A stretch of DNA of 53,143 bases from Gammaproteobacteria bacterium (GCA_002725995.1 PBRQ01000021.1:4888-58030); one strand, 5' to 3'. Shown: positions 7,103 through 16,155, counted from the first letter of the stretch. The notes: a model not told the origin generated them from the sequence alone. A program made the numbers and translations.

Positions 7103-9142
7103 TTAATCAGGAAGCGCAAAAGCAACCAGACTGTCCCCAGCAGGCTCATCGAGACTGATATGCCCTGCTGCAGAAATGATGACGTATTGTTTTTGATCCT
7201 TTGCTGCACGATAGGTCATTGGTGTGGCGTGACCCCCCGTCGGTAATTTCCCCTTCCAGAGTTCTTCGCCGGTTTCAGAATCAAACGCCCGCAGGTAATA
7301 GTCAGTGGTGGAGGCAATAAAAGTGAGGCCGCTGGCGGTAACTGTCGGGCCGCCAATATTAGGTGGCCCCTCCATCAAAGAAATAGGCCAGGGTGCCAGT
7401 TCCTCAAATATGCCCAGTGGTTTCTCCCAGACGATATCACCCGAAGTAAGATCCAGGGCCGTCAGTTTCCCCCAAGGCCTTGGTCCACATGGGGCACCCA
7501 AAGGAGACATCAGCGGCGTAATGAGAGCGCAGTAGGGTGTGCCGAGTTGAGGGCTTGCCCGCGGGTATTGATCACATTCGTCCCTGGGGATCAGTTTAAG
7601 GGATGTAGCAACCAGGCGGGTATTCAGGATGATGAGATTTCGCTCGGGATCAATTGCCGGCGTGCCCCAATTGTTGCCGCCAAAATCACTTGGGTAGAAG
7701 AGCGTGCCTTGCAATGAAGGCGGGGTGTAGATACCTTCATTTCGCAGCGCTGCTATTTGTTTGCTGCAGGCTCCCCTATCCCAGAAAGTGAATCCCCAGG
7801 CGTCTTCCGGTTCTATCCTATGCGGATGAAGGTAGGCAGGCTTTGATGGGAATGGCTGGGTAGGGGACAGGTACTCATCGCCAACGGCCCAATGCTGGGG
7901 CACAGGTTTTTCTTCAACGGGGAAAAGCGGTTCACCGGTTTCTCGATTCAATATGAACAGCATTCCCATCTTAGTAGGTTGGGCCAGGGCGGGAACAGTT
8001 TCGCCATCCTGGTGAAAATCGAAGAGTGTAGGTTGCGCTGGCAAGTCATAATCCCAAATATCATGGTGAACCATCTGGTAGTTCCACACCACTTGCCCAG
8101 TGGACCCCCTGAGTGCGACAACAGAACTTGAGTAGTAGTCCAGGTTGTCACGTCTGGCACCATAAAAGTCGATTGAGGTGTTTCCGGTCGGCAGGAATAC
8201 GAGGTCCAGCTCCTCATCTACAGAGATTATTGACCAGACATTAGTGGTGCCGCGTCTGTATTGCGGCTGGCCGTCTTCGTTGAAAGTCGGCTTCTGGCCT
8301 GGAGGAATGGGATCCCAATACCAGACCAGCTTCCCGGTGAGGACATCGTATGCCCGTACAACACCACCCGGCATCTGCGTGCTGGTATGGTCGAGCACGA
8401 ATCCGCCAACGATGATCAGGTTGTCAATAATAGCCGGGGGAGAACTCACGGCATATTCGTGTTGGCTGAATTCGCCCAGCCCTGTTGTCAGGTCCACCTG
8501 ACCATCACCATCAAAATCCAGGCATGGCTCGCCATTTCTTGCATCAACAGCTATCAGGCGAGCATCCATCGTGCCCATAATGATTCGATGGTCACAGGCA
8601 GCGCCTTTTTTCTCGATCGCCTGCCAGCTGCTGACACCGCGGCAGTTGACGACCAGCTCCTTACCTATGTCGACACCGGGATCGAAACTCCACTTTTCCT
8701 TGCCTGTTACTGGATCTAAGGCAATGATGCGGTTGAACGCAGTGCAGGCATAGAGCGTTTCGTCGATTAACAGCGGGGTCATCTGCCAACTGCTTTTATA
8801 GCTCGCCGCCTCGCCGGCGGCCGCCCGACTGTCTGCTTTCCGATAGTCTCGTGAGTGATACACCCATGCCTCTTCAAGGTCTCCTACGTTCTCAGGGGTG
8901 ATCTGGTTGGTGGTAGAATAATGGCCACCACCCGCTGAGCCCCCAAAGGCTGGCCAATTGGCGGTCGGGCCGGTGAAGTCGATGGCCGGGGGTGGGGCAC
9001 AGCCCCATGGTGAGAGGCAAAGCGCGAGGAGCAGCAATCGTTTCCTGCTCGCGGTTTTAAGGGCGCCCGATATGCTGGGAATGGGCCATCGAAGCCCACC
9101 TCGGTAGAGACTAGTGCCGGTACTTTTCAATTGTTGACTCAT
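7103..9142 (-). CDS. PQQ-dependent dehydrogenase, glucose-dehydrogenase-like, exported
   Basis: A 679-residue quinoprotein of the eight-bladed propeller family, which oxidises a sugar, alcohol or polyol in the periplasm and passes electrons to quinone. The N-terminus has a basic patch and hydrophobic stretch (RKRLLLLALCLSPWGC, about residues 34-49) that could be a lipoprotein signal ending at Cys. The usual start WPAFGGSAGGGHYSTTNQIT and ENVGDLEEAWVYH follow. Blade motifs include GGNNWGTPAIDPERNLIIL and the Gcd-like MSPLGAPCGPRPWGKLTALD. It lacks the five-helix membrane domain of Gcd and any haem-c CxxCH site. ATG 9142 is the only ATG before the signal. Its first codons overlap the -35 of motif C at 9134-9169. 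It is divergent from the TonB receptor. Confidence 0.9.
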   Translation of the reverse strand: MSQQLKSTGTSLYRGGLRWPIPSISGALKTASRKRLLLLALCLSPWGCAPPPAIDFTGPTANWPAFGGSAGGGHYSTTNQITPENVGDLEEAWVYHSRDYRKADSRAAAGEAASYKSSWQMTPLLIDETLYACTAFNRIIALDPVTGKEKWSFDPGVDIGKELVVNCRGVSSWQAIEKKGAACDHRIIMGTMDARLIAVDARNGEPCLDFDGDGQVDLTTGLGEFSQHEYAVSSPPAIIDNLIIVGGFVLDHTSTQMPGGVVRAYDVLTGKLVWYWDPIPPGQKPTFNEDGQPQYRRGTTNVWSIISVDEELDLVFLPTGNTSIDFYGARRDNLDYYSSSVVALRGSTGQVVWNYQMVHHDIWDYDLPAQPTLFDFHQDGETVPALAQPTKMGMLFILNRETGEPLFPVEEKPVPQHWAVGDEYLSPTQPFPSKPAYLHPHRIEPEDAWGFTFWDRGACSKQIAALRNEGIYTPPSLQGTLFYPSDFGGNNWGTPAIDPERNLIILNTRLVATSLKLIPRDECDQYPRASPQLGTPYCALITPLMSPLGAPCGPRPWGKLTALDLTSGDIVWEKPLGIFEELAPWPISLMEGPPNIGGPTVTASGLTFIASTTDYYLRAFDSETGEELWKGKLPTGGHATPMTYRAAKDQKQYVIISAAGHISLDEPAGDSLVAFALPD

Positions 9143-9169
9143 TTATAAAAAATGTGCTCAAATTGTTTT
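9134..9169 (+). promoter_or_regulatory. conserved promoter/operator motif, copy C
   Basis: On the plus strand TTGACTCA is followed by an A-rich tract, then TGTGCTCAAATTGTTTT. It agrees with copy A at 29 of 36 positions and has the same orientation relative to the gene it faces, here the TonB receptor 185 bases downstream. Its left end overlaps the first codons of the PQQ dehydrogenase gene on the other strand. Confidence 0.5.
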
Positions 9170-9354
9170 ACCACTCGATTACTTATGTGATCCACTTGTG
9201 AGTGCATTATTTACCACGTCCTGATCAGACAATACTGTCAGGAAGGGGGTTATATTGCCACTCATGGAAAGTAGAGATCATAGAGTAGAGATAGTTAAGG
9301 AGTTTAACGAATACGCTAACCTGAAAATCGACTTCACCTTTGGGGGAACAAAAG

Positions 9355-11877
9355 ATGTTCGCAAAATATAACAGCAAGATATTGAAACGACGCAACCCAT
9401 CTAACCTGGTTGGGAGAAATAAATCAAAAGTAGCTAGTAAAGCTGGCTTGGCCTTTTTTCTGGTTGCCTTCTCGCCACTATTCTCATCAGCAGGGGCAGC
9501 CGAATCTGGCGTCGCAAGTCGGGCCAGTAGTAGTGTGATTGAAGAAATCATTGTTACGGCGCAAAAACGCGAAGAAAGTATCAATGAAGTTGGGATGTCG
9601 ATTGATGCAGCCACAGGGGAGCGGCTGGCTGAACTCGGGATCACCGATACAGCAGATCTCTACAAGGTCGTATCTGGATTTAGTTCCAATGTTACCCAGG
9701 CCGGTACACCAATCTACACGATTCGTGGCATCGGCTTTCAGGAAACCTCGCTTGCAACCAGCCCAACGGTTAGTGTTTATCTTGACGAGGCGCCACTACA
9801 ATTCGCGCCTATGACCCGAGGTGCCACCCTTGATGTCCAGCGTGTCGAAGCGCTCAAGGGGCCCCAGGGCACACTCTTTGGTCAGAATGCAACTGGCGGT
9901 GCTATAAACTTTATCGCCAACAAACCAGGCAGCGAGTTTGAGGCAGGCGCAAATCTGAGTTACGGCCGCTTTGGTGCAACCGACCTTGATGGTTTCGTCA
10001 GTGGACCTATTAACGATGCATGGGGCTTCCGGCTTGCTGCTCGTTTTCAGAATTCGGATGACTGGCAGGAGAGTTATGTTGACAATGATGAGGCCGGTGA
10101 AAAGGACGAGAGTGCTTATCGTGCATCACTTGCCTATGACGCAGGTAACCGTCTGAGACTACTTGCCACTTTGAGTGGGTTCACTAACAAGAGTGATGTG
10201 CTGCGACCACAATTGGTTGGTAAGATCGCACAAAACCCAGTAAATGGTGTTCCAGCTGGATTTCTCGAGGTTCCTCTGGCACCAAACAATGCTCGTGCTG
10301 CTGCCTGGAGCCCATGCACGAATTCCTATGGGGGCACTGTTGCAGCGCCAAATACCCGTACCTGGGACACATGCGAGCCTAACGAAAATGATAGTGAATT
10401 TTTCTCTGCCCAGGTGCGAATCGATTTTGATCTGACCGACGATATCGTGCTGACTTCGTTAACGAGCTACAACGACTACGAGCGAAATGGTTCCGGTGTT
10501 GACATGGATGGTACAACCTTTCAGATTTATGAGACATTTCAAGAAGGCTGGATGGAGTCGATGTTCCAGGAATTCAGGCTGACTGGTAGCTTCGAAAGCG
10601 GGACCTGGGTTGCTGGAGTCAACTACGAAGATACGGAGACCTATGATCAGTTTCTGCAATCCTATGGTCACTCTTCAGTAGTTCCTATTTTTGGTTTCAT
10701 AGATTTTGGGCCGAGTCGACCGAACAATGCGCAAGACACCACAACCTATGCTGTTTTTGGTAATGTCACCTATGATGTTACTGAAGCTATTACCTTGCAT
10801 GCAGGAATACGCTACACGGATCAGGAAAAAGATTTCGTTGGTTGTACCAACGATGGCGGTGACGGTACCTGGTCGCTAACTGCTTTTCTAATTCAACCAT
10901 TTCTTGGGTCGACATCACCGGTCCTGGCCGATCCAGGAGAATGTGGAACAACTGGTACTGCACCCGATTTCAATGCAGTTGTAGGTGGTCACAGAGATAG
11001 CCTGAATGAAGATAATATTTCCTGGCGAGTTGGTATGAACTGGAATTCAAATGATGCAACACTGGTCTATGGAAATATAAGCAAGGGATACAAGAATGGA
11101 CAGTTTCCGACTCTACCAGGTTCAGCGGCCGTTCAACTTATTCCTGTTGTACAAGAAGAGTTACTTGCATATGAAATTGGAGCCAAGTCAACCCTGTTGA
11201 ATGGTAGACTGCAGTTAAATGGGGCGATTTTTTATTATGACTACACGGATAAACAGATCCGGGGCGCCCTAGAGGATTCCGTTTTCGGCTCGCTACCAGC
11301 GTTGGTTAATGTGCCGGAATCTCAAGTTCATGGTTTTGAACTGTCGGCTACCTGGTTGCCCGTTGAAGGCTTGCGAATTGTACCTTCAATTAGCTTTGCC
11401 GATAGCGAGGTTAAAGGGACTTTCCGGAACTTTGATGCCTTCTTCAAAGGCACCAATGCAGGCACCAAGGACTTTTCCGGGCAGGATTTCCCCCACGCTC
11501 CAGAAACACAGGCTAATCTGGATGTCAGCTATAGCTGGGAAGTAAGGTCTGGTTGGTTTGCCTTTGTTGGCGCCAATGTAAATTACCAGGATGATACGGT
11601 CTCGTTCTTTGTTGACGAATGCAAAGAGCCGGGAATAACGACTTGTACCAAAACTGATGCTGGGCTTATCTCGGGTGATTCTGATTTGCCAATTCCAAGC
11701 AGAACCCTGGTGGATCTGCGTGTCGGGGTTGAAAATGAACAATGGAAGATGTCACTTTGGGGGCGCAATGTGTCCGATGAGTATTACTGGACAAGGAACA
11801 GTAAAGTAAACGATTCCATCGTGCGTTTCGCGGGAATGCCACGCACCTATGGGATGACGGTTAGCTACAAATACTGA
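9355..11877 (+). CDS. TonB-dependent outer-membrane receptor
   Basis: An 840-residue TonB-dependent receptor that takes up a scarce or bulky substrate through the outer membrane using ExbBD-TonB energy. ATG 9355 follows GGGGGAA; an in-frame TTG at 9340 lies inside that ribosome site and is rejected. A long signal peptide with core GLAFFLVAFSPLFSSAGAA precedes the TonB box region EEIIVTAQKREES. The plug shows GATLDVQRVEALKGPQGTLF and GQNATGGAINFIANKP. The 22-strand barrel ends in YGMTVSYKY with the C-terminal aromatic residue expected for BAM insertion. It belongs to the broad receptor class common in marine gammaproteobacteria, not clearly a siderophore receptor. It is followed by a terminator and preceded by motif C, which suggests co-regulation with the catabolic genes. 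Confidence 0.95.
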   Translation: MFAKYNSKILKRRNPSNLVGRNKSKVASKAGLAFFLVAFSPLFSSAGAAESGVASRASSSVIEEIIVTAQKREESINEVGMSIDAATGERLAELGITDTADLYKVVSGFSSNVTQAGTPIYTIRGIGFQETSLATSPTVSVYLDEAPLQFAPMTRGATLDVQRVEALKGPQGTLFGQNATGGAINFIANKPGSEFEAGANLSYGRFGATDLDGFVSGPINDAWGFRLAARFQNSDDWQESYVDNDEAGEKDESAYRASLAYDAGNRLRLLATLSGFTNKSDVLRPQLVGKIAQNPVNGVPAGFLEVPLAPNNARAAAWSPCTNSYGGTVAAPNTRTWDTCEPNENDSEFFSAQVRIDFDLTDDIVLTSLTSYNDYERNGSGVDMDGTTFQIYETFQEGWMESMFQEFRLTGSFESGTWVAGVNYEDTETYDQFLQSYGHSSVVPIFGFIDFGPSRPNNAQDTTTYAVFGNVTYDVTEAITLHAGIRYTDQEKDFVGCTNDGGDGTWSLTAFLIQPFLGSTSPVLADPGECGTTGTAPDFNAVVGGHRDSLNEDNISWRVGMNWNSNDATLVYGNISKGYKNGQFPTLPGSAAVQLIPVVQEELLAYEIGAKSTLLNGRLQLNGAIFYYDYTDKQIRGALEDSVFGSLPALVNVPESQVHGFELSATWLPVEGLRIVPSISFADSEVKGTFRNFDAFFKGTNAGTKDFSGQDFPHAPETQANLDVSYSWEVRSGWFAFVGANVNYQDDTVSFFVDECKEPGITTCTKTDAGLISGDSDLPIPSRTLVDLRVGVENEQWKMSLWGRNVSDEYYWTRNSKVNDSIVRFAGMPRTYGMTVSYKY

Positions 11878-11897
11878 GTCAGCATTCTTGAATAGGG

Positions 11898-11926
11898 GGC
11901 ACCGATTCCTCGGTGCCATTTTATTT
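11898..11926 (+). terminator. intrinsic terminator after the TonB receptor
   Basis: A perfect 8-bp stem GGCACCGA/TCGGTGCC (11898-11905, 11910-11917) with a TTCC loop is followed by ATTTTATTT. It lies 20 bases past the receptor stop and overlaps the end of the convergent SDR gene. Confidence 0.8.
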
Positions 11927-12751
11927 GGCGTTGTCCATAATAGCAGTCCAGTAATCAGGATTAAGTTCCCGGAATTTGCTTTTTATTGCATCATCAGCCA
12001 GGAGTCCGATCACCTCTGCATCATCCTGCACCCGACCGGTGAATGAATCGACACTTTGTGTAGCCAGTAAGATCGCAGCTTCAACGTAGCTTTCCTGTGG
12101 CGGTAATACTGAGATTTCCTCTCCTGCTTCATTGCGCGGCAACTGGGCGAATAAAAAGCCAGGTGTTTCAATTGCGTTCATTGGCTTGAGCGCATTGACC
12201 ACGATATTCTGCTGCTTAAGTTCCGCGCCAAGACCCTCAGTCATGGCTTCTAGTGCACGCTTGGTACCACCATAGGGCGTACCATGTGTTGAGCCAATAG
12301 ATGAAATATTGATGATATTGCCGCTCTTTTGTTCAGTCATCACAGGCAGAACTGCACGAATACAATGAAAGGGTCCATGCACGTTAACCTTGAACAGTAG
12401 TTCCCAGTGCTTGGGGCTTATGGTTGTGTTGTCACCCGGTGGTTGAATAGCTGCATTATTCATCAGAATATCAATGCGTCCCCAGTGATCTACCACCTGT
12501 TTGATCATATCGGTAATAGATACGTCGTCCGCTACGTTGCAGACAACAGGTAGGGCCTCCCCACCGGCTTCTTCTATCAGCTTGCAGGTATCATAGATGG
12601 TGCCCGGCAACCGCGGATCTTTCTGTTCTACAGTGCGTGCTGCCACAGCCACTTTGGCTCCCTCACCGGCAAAGCCCAATGCACAATATTCACCCAGTCC
12701 TCGACTCGCGCCGGTGACTATTGCAACCTTTCCTTTTAACCGATCGACCAT
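11921..12751 (-). CDS. SDR family oxidoreductase (short active-site loop)
   Basis: A 276-residue classical short-chain dehydrogenase/reductase, using NAD(P) to interconvert an alcohol and a ketone, in this setting plausibly a hydroxyacyl-CoA. The start ATG 12751 has AAGGAC upstream. The nucleotide site is TGASRGLG at about residue 13, the structural motif is MNNAAIQP, and the catalytic pair lies in NISSIGSTHGTPYGGTK. The Ser to Tyr spacing there is about 9 residues, against 13 in the other three SDRs of this window, so the loop is about four residues short. The tail continues to DNAK. It lies 71 bases downstream of the ACAD pair in the same orientation and is probably part of that operon. Confidence 0.88.
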   Translation of the reverse strand: MVDRLKGKVAIVTGASRGLGEYCALGFAGEGAKVAVAARTVEQKDPRLPGTIYDTCKLIEEAGGEALPVVCNVADDVSITDMIKQVVDHWGRIDILMNNAAIQPPGDNTTISPKHWELLFKVNVHGPFHCIRAVLPVMTEQKSGNIINISSIGSTHGTPYGGTKRALEAMTEGLGAELKQQNIVVNALKPMNAIETPGFLFAQLPRNEAGEEISVLPPQESYVEAAILLATQSVDSFTGRVQDDAEVIGLLADDAIKSKFRELNPDYWTAIMDNAK

Positions 12752-12822
12752 GATTGTCCTTATTACCTCTAAGATATTTCCTTACGATTAGTCCAGACAG
12801 GTACTCTCTGCACCTGCTACTG

Positions 12823-13911
12823 TTATATCCATCCCTGGGCCTGGGCTGCTTCCTCGCGAACCAACTCAGGTGCGCCTAGAAGTTGCCGGTTGAAGCCAAT
12901 TCGTTTGAACCAGTAGTGCAGCCCCAGCAGGTCCGTGACGCCCATTCCTCCGTGAACTTCTGTCGCCGTGCGCGCAACGAACTGACCCACTTCCGACAGG
13001 TGTGCTTTTGCGTGACAGGCCATCATCCTTGCTTCATCGGGAATTGATGCGTCTGCATAGGCTGTATACCAGACCAGTGATCGGCAGGGCTCAAGTTCAG
13101 CGACCATTTCAGAACACATATGCTTGACGGCCTGGAAGGAACCAATAACGCGGTTAAATTGTTTCCTTTCCTTTGCATAGGCGATAGATTTATCCAGCAT
13201 GTTTTGAGCGGCACCCAATGTATCAGCGGCGAGTATCACACGCCCGGCATCTACGGTTTTCCGCAACGGCTCGCCATTCGAGCGGGAGCCGGGCAGGGGT
13301 TCCGCCGCCACGCCCTCCAGCGTGACCTCCGCGACGGAGCGAGTGCGGTCGATCGTCTTCAGTTTTTGGCGAGATACGCCGCTGGCTTGTGAATCAACCA
13401 GGTGCATACAGCCGCTATCATCGGCGATGATAAGCATATCTGCGCTCATACCATCAAGCACAAACATCGCCGTTCCATTCAGCCCGTCTGTGTTTTCGGT
13501 GATACCGCGGTCTTCCCTATTGCCAATCTGTTCTGTGACGCCTGCACCAAAAACTACAGCGCCTGAGGCAATCTGTGGTAACCATTTTTCTTTCTGCTCA
13601 TCACCGCCGGCTTCAAGCAGTGCGATAGGCGCCATAACTGAAGACGCGATAAAGGGGACAGGAGCGACCGCATGGCCCAGAGTCTCAGCAATCAGTGCTG
13701 CATCCAGTAGGGTAAGCCCAACTCCACCCAGGTCCTCTGGTATCAAGATCCCCGCTATGCCAGAGTCAGCTATTTTTTGCTGCACTTCAGATAAATTGTT
13801 TCCGTCAGAATTTACAAGTTCACGGATATCGCTTAGCGGGCATTCCGTTGCCAGCAGTCTGGAAATGCTTTCCTGAAGCATATGCTGTTCTTCGTTTAAT
13901 GAAAAATCCAT
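12823..13911 (-). CDS. acyl-CoA dehydrogenase, probable non-catalytic partner subunit
   Basis: A 362-residue ACAD of the short FadE28/FadE27-like type. ATG 13911 has AGGAGG eight bases upstream. Present are the FAD-binding segment YAKERKQFNRVIGSFQAVKH and VHGGMGVTDLLGLHYWFKR. Neither of the two known positions for the catalytic Glu carries one: the position matched by HER in the partner reads DAGR, and the HGG-G-T-W-E Glu is Leu. The gene starts 11 bases after the other ACAD gene. In Mycobacterium tuberculosis, FadE28-FadE29 (ChsE1-ChsE2) form an alpha2beta2 enzyme in which one subunit gives the base and the other completes the FAD site. This pair has the same signature, so a heteromeric enzyme acting on a bulky acyl-CoA is inferred. 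Confidence 0.88.
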   Translation of the reverse strand: MDFSLNEEQHMLQESISRLLATECPLSDIRELVNSDGNNLSEVQQKIADSGIAGILIPEDLGGVGLTLLDAALIAETLGHAVAPVPFIASSVMAPIALLEAGGDEQKEKWLPQIASGAVVFGAGVTEQIGNREDRGITENTDGLNGTAMFVLDGMSADMLIIADDSGCMHLVDSQASGVSRQKLKTIDRTRSVAEVTLEGVAAEPLPGSRSNGEPLRKTVDAGRVILAADTLGAAQNMLDKSIAYAKERKQFNRVIGSFQAVKHMCSEMVAELEPCRSLVWYTAYADASIPDEARMMACHAKAHLSEVGQFVARTATEVHGGMGVTDLLGLHYWFKRIGFNRQLLGAPELVREEAAQAQGWI

Positions 13912-13922
13912 TGCAATGCCTC

Positions 13923-15113
13923 CTATACTGACTCGGACGGTTTAGGTTCTTTCGGTAAACCGAGGGCGCGTTCACCGATCATGTTCTTTTGAATCTGTGC
14001 AGTACCGCCACCAATGATTAGCCCCAGATCCAGCATGTATGAATATTGCCAGAAACCCCCGTCGCGCAGGTGAGGGCTATCGTCATACAAGATCCCTATT
14101 TCTCCTAGTATATCGATCGCCATGGCTGCCATCTGATGATTCAGTTCACAGCCCTGTAATTTGACTACCCATGCTGCCAGTCCAGGGTCATCACCCTTGA
14201 TAGATGAACTTAGAATGCGCATACCGTTAAATTTCATGGACAGAATTCTTGCCTGGAGTTTCAATAACCTGTCCCGGTAAATGGGTTGGTCAATAAGGCG
14301 AACGCCGTCAATTTTTTCCTCTTTCATCAACTCCAGGATAGAGTGAAAACGTTCTTCGGCCTGGTTGGGATCACCCAAACCGCCACGTTCGTGCTTAAGT
14401 GTCGCGTTAGCTACAAACCAGCCTTCGCCACGTGCGCCAACTATTTGACTGGTAGGAACACGCACATCAGTGAAAAAGACTTCGCTAAATGTTGCATCAC
14501 CAGTCATGTTAACCAGGGGGCGAATTTCAATTCCTGGTGTGCTCATCGGGAACAGAAGATAACTGATGCCCTGGTGCTTGGGTGCATCAGGCTCGGTTCG
14601 AACCAGGCAAAAAATCATATCGGCATAGTGAGCGCCGGAGGTCCAGATTTTTTGACCGTTGATAACAAAATCATCGCCGTCAACAACAGCCTTAGTAGAC
14701 AAAGACGCCAGATCTGATCCTGCACCAGGTTCTGAATATCCCTGGCACCATGTCATTTCTCCGCTGACTGTAGGTGCTATGTATTGCTGCTTTTGTTCCT
14801 CCGTACCGAGTTCAAGCAGTGTAGGAACTAGTCTGAAATCGCCGCTATGCCCGGGCCTTACTCTTTGCCTGGCAAACTCGTCGGCAATGATATAAGACTT
14901 CAGGATATCGGTCTCGGCGCCATATCCGCCATATTCTTTGGGTATAGTCCTGGCTGCGTAGCCGTGCTCTATCAGTAGTTTCTGCCAGGCGAGGTCTTCT
15001 TTGGTCTGAGTACGATATATAGTGCCGGTGGGAGCCGCATCGCCATTCGCAGCCAGAAAAGCGCGTACTTCGTTTCTGAATGATTCATGCTCAGGACTGT
15101 AGCTAAGGTCCAT
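13923..15113 (-). CDS. acyl-CoA dehydrogenase, probable catalytic subunit of a heteromeric pair
   Basis: A 396-residue ACAD. ATG 15113 has GGAG nine bases upstream. The motifs are TWCQGYSEPGAGSDLAS, IWTSGAHYADMIFCLVRT, NMTGDATFSEVFF, LKHERGGLG and the C-terminal IGGGTAQIQKNMIGERALGLP. The YEGT Glu position is Gly, while the Glu of KHERGG matches the base used by isovaleryl-CoA dehydrogenase and FadE29-type subunits. It is the first gene of a minus-strand unit with its 362-residue partner and the SDR, is preceded 22 bases upstream by motif B (15136-15170), and faces a divergent TetR gene. Substrate unknown; steroid or terpenoid side-chain CoA esters are the best-known substrates of this arrangement. 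Confidence 0.93.
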   Translation of the reverse strand: MDLSYSPEHESFRNEVRAFLAANGDAAPTGTIYRTQTKEDLAWQKLLIEHGYAARTIPKEYGGYGAETDILKSYIIADEFARQRVRPGHSGDFRLVPTLLELGTEEQKQQYIAPTVSGEMTWCQGYSEPGAGSDLASLSTKAVVDGDDFVINGQKIWTSGAHYADMIFCLVRTEPDAPKHQGISYLLFPMSTPGIEIRPLVNMTGDATFSEVFFTDVRVPTSQIVGARGEGWFVANATLKHERGGLGDPNQAEERFHSILELMKEEKIDGVRLIDQPIYRDRLLKLQARILSMKFNGMRILSSSIKGDDPGLAAWVVKLQGCELNHQMAAMAIDILGEIGILYDDSPHLRDGGFWQYSYMLDLGLIIGGGTAQIQKNMIGERALGLPKEPKPSESV

Positions 15114-15135
15114 TGCCTTTCTCCAATTTCGTCAC

Positions 15136-15170
15136 AAAACAATATAAATACATTTTTATCACAAAATCAA
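15136..15170 (-). promoter_or_regulatory. conserved promoter/operator motif, copy B
   Basis: On the minus strand TTGATT (15165-15170), a 17-base spacer and TTATAT form a good sigma70-type promoter, followed by TGTTTT. The sequence aligns with copies A and C. It lies in the ACAD/TetR divergent region, 22 bases before the ACAD start. Confidence 0.6.
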
Positions 15171-15368
15171 TGATACGCTAGCCCTGTTACTTCATGAAGG
15201 AATCAGAGATTTTGGTCAACCATATTTGCCAGACGCCACCGGTGTATCGACTTGCTGGCGTTGTCAGGTATTCGCAATATCAGTATTATCCAAACTGTAT
15301 TTTTTTTCACATAATCAGATGCTTAATGTTCAGTTTTGCTGTTCATGTGGCTATGGAATGAATTCGTG

Positions 15369-15995
15369 ATGGCAAAGAAGAACAGAAAGCCAGGGTCCTC
15401 ATGGCAGCAAACAAAAAGCTCCCTGACTCGCGATCGAATTATCATTGCAACCCTTGAATGTATCATCGAGTTTGGCTACGTGCAGACGACCATGGTGCGG
15501 ATTGCCGGTCTTGCGGGTGTCTCTCAAGGATCTATGCAGTACCATTTTCCAGCAAAAATAGATGCCATTAAGGCAGCGATTAACTACCTGCATATCAAAC
15601 GGCTCAGTGAGCACCAGAAGGGTCTTGCAGAAATACCGGAGGGACTAAATGCGGTTGCCCACGCCACGGAAGTTTATTGGAAACATCTCAATGATGGTCA
15701 TTTTGTTGCCTACCAGGATCTGGTGATGGCGGCCAGAACGGACCCCGAATTGGCCTCTGTTCTTCGGTCTTCGTACCGGAGGTTCGTCAAGGCCTGGCGT
15801 AGTGAGATTTTGAGCCAGGTACCGGAATGGAAGAAATCCAGAGAGCAGTTTGAGTTGATATGTGATATTGGCCAGTACCAGTTGGAAGGTCTGGCGTTTG
15901 GCACACTTGGTCGCCAGATCGACGCGGATAGAGCGCGGGATGTGGTGGAAAGCACAAAAGCACTGTTGATCGACATGCTGGACAAGATGAAGTAG
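15369..15995 (+). CDS. TetR family transcriptional regulator
   Basis: A 208-residue regulator. The N-terminal helix-turn-helix is clear: RDRIIIATLECIIEFGYVQT, then TMVRIAGLAGVSQGSMQYHF, with the characteristic GS-x-x-YHF recognition helix end. The C-terminal ligand domain is all-helical and not specific. The frame opens at a TTG at 15336, with ATGs at 15345 and 15369; MAKKNRKPGSSWQQTKSS from 15369 is the most natural start, although its ribosome site is weak. It is divergent from the ACAD pair, and members of this family often repress the neighbouring catabolic operon with an acyl-CoA or free acid as inducer. That role, with the 15136-15170 sequence as target, is an inference. Confidence 0.9.
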   Translation: MAKKNRKPGSSWQQTKSSLTRDRIIIATLECIIEFGYVQTTMVRIAGLAGVSQGSMQYHFPAKIDAIKAAINYLHIKRLSEHQKGLAEIPEGLNAVAHATEVYWKHLNDGHFVAYQDLVMAARTDPELASVLRSSYRRFVKAWRSEILSQVPEWKKSREQFELICDIGQYQLEGLAFGTLGRQIDADRARDVVESTKALLIDMLDKMK

Positions 15996-16155
15996 TGACA
16001 AACTGAATGCTGTGCCGTTAACTGATTTAGTACAGCAGTGTTTATGAGGGAGCCTGCGGGAGCCGGAGACAAACACTTCACACGAGACAAATACAGCAAA
16101 CCCGCGTATAAAAGACCACATAATCCACAAATACAAACCCTAATAGAGGTGAAAC

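Noticed and set aside
9340-9354. TTG 9340 as start of the TonB receptor
   Set aside because: It lies inside the GGGGGAA ribosome site of the ATG at 9355.
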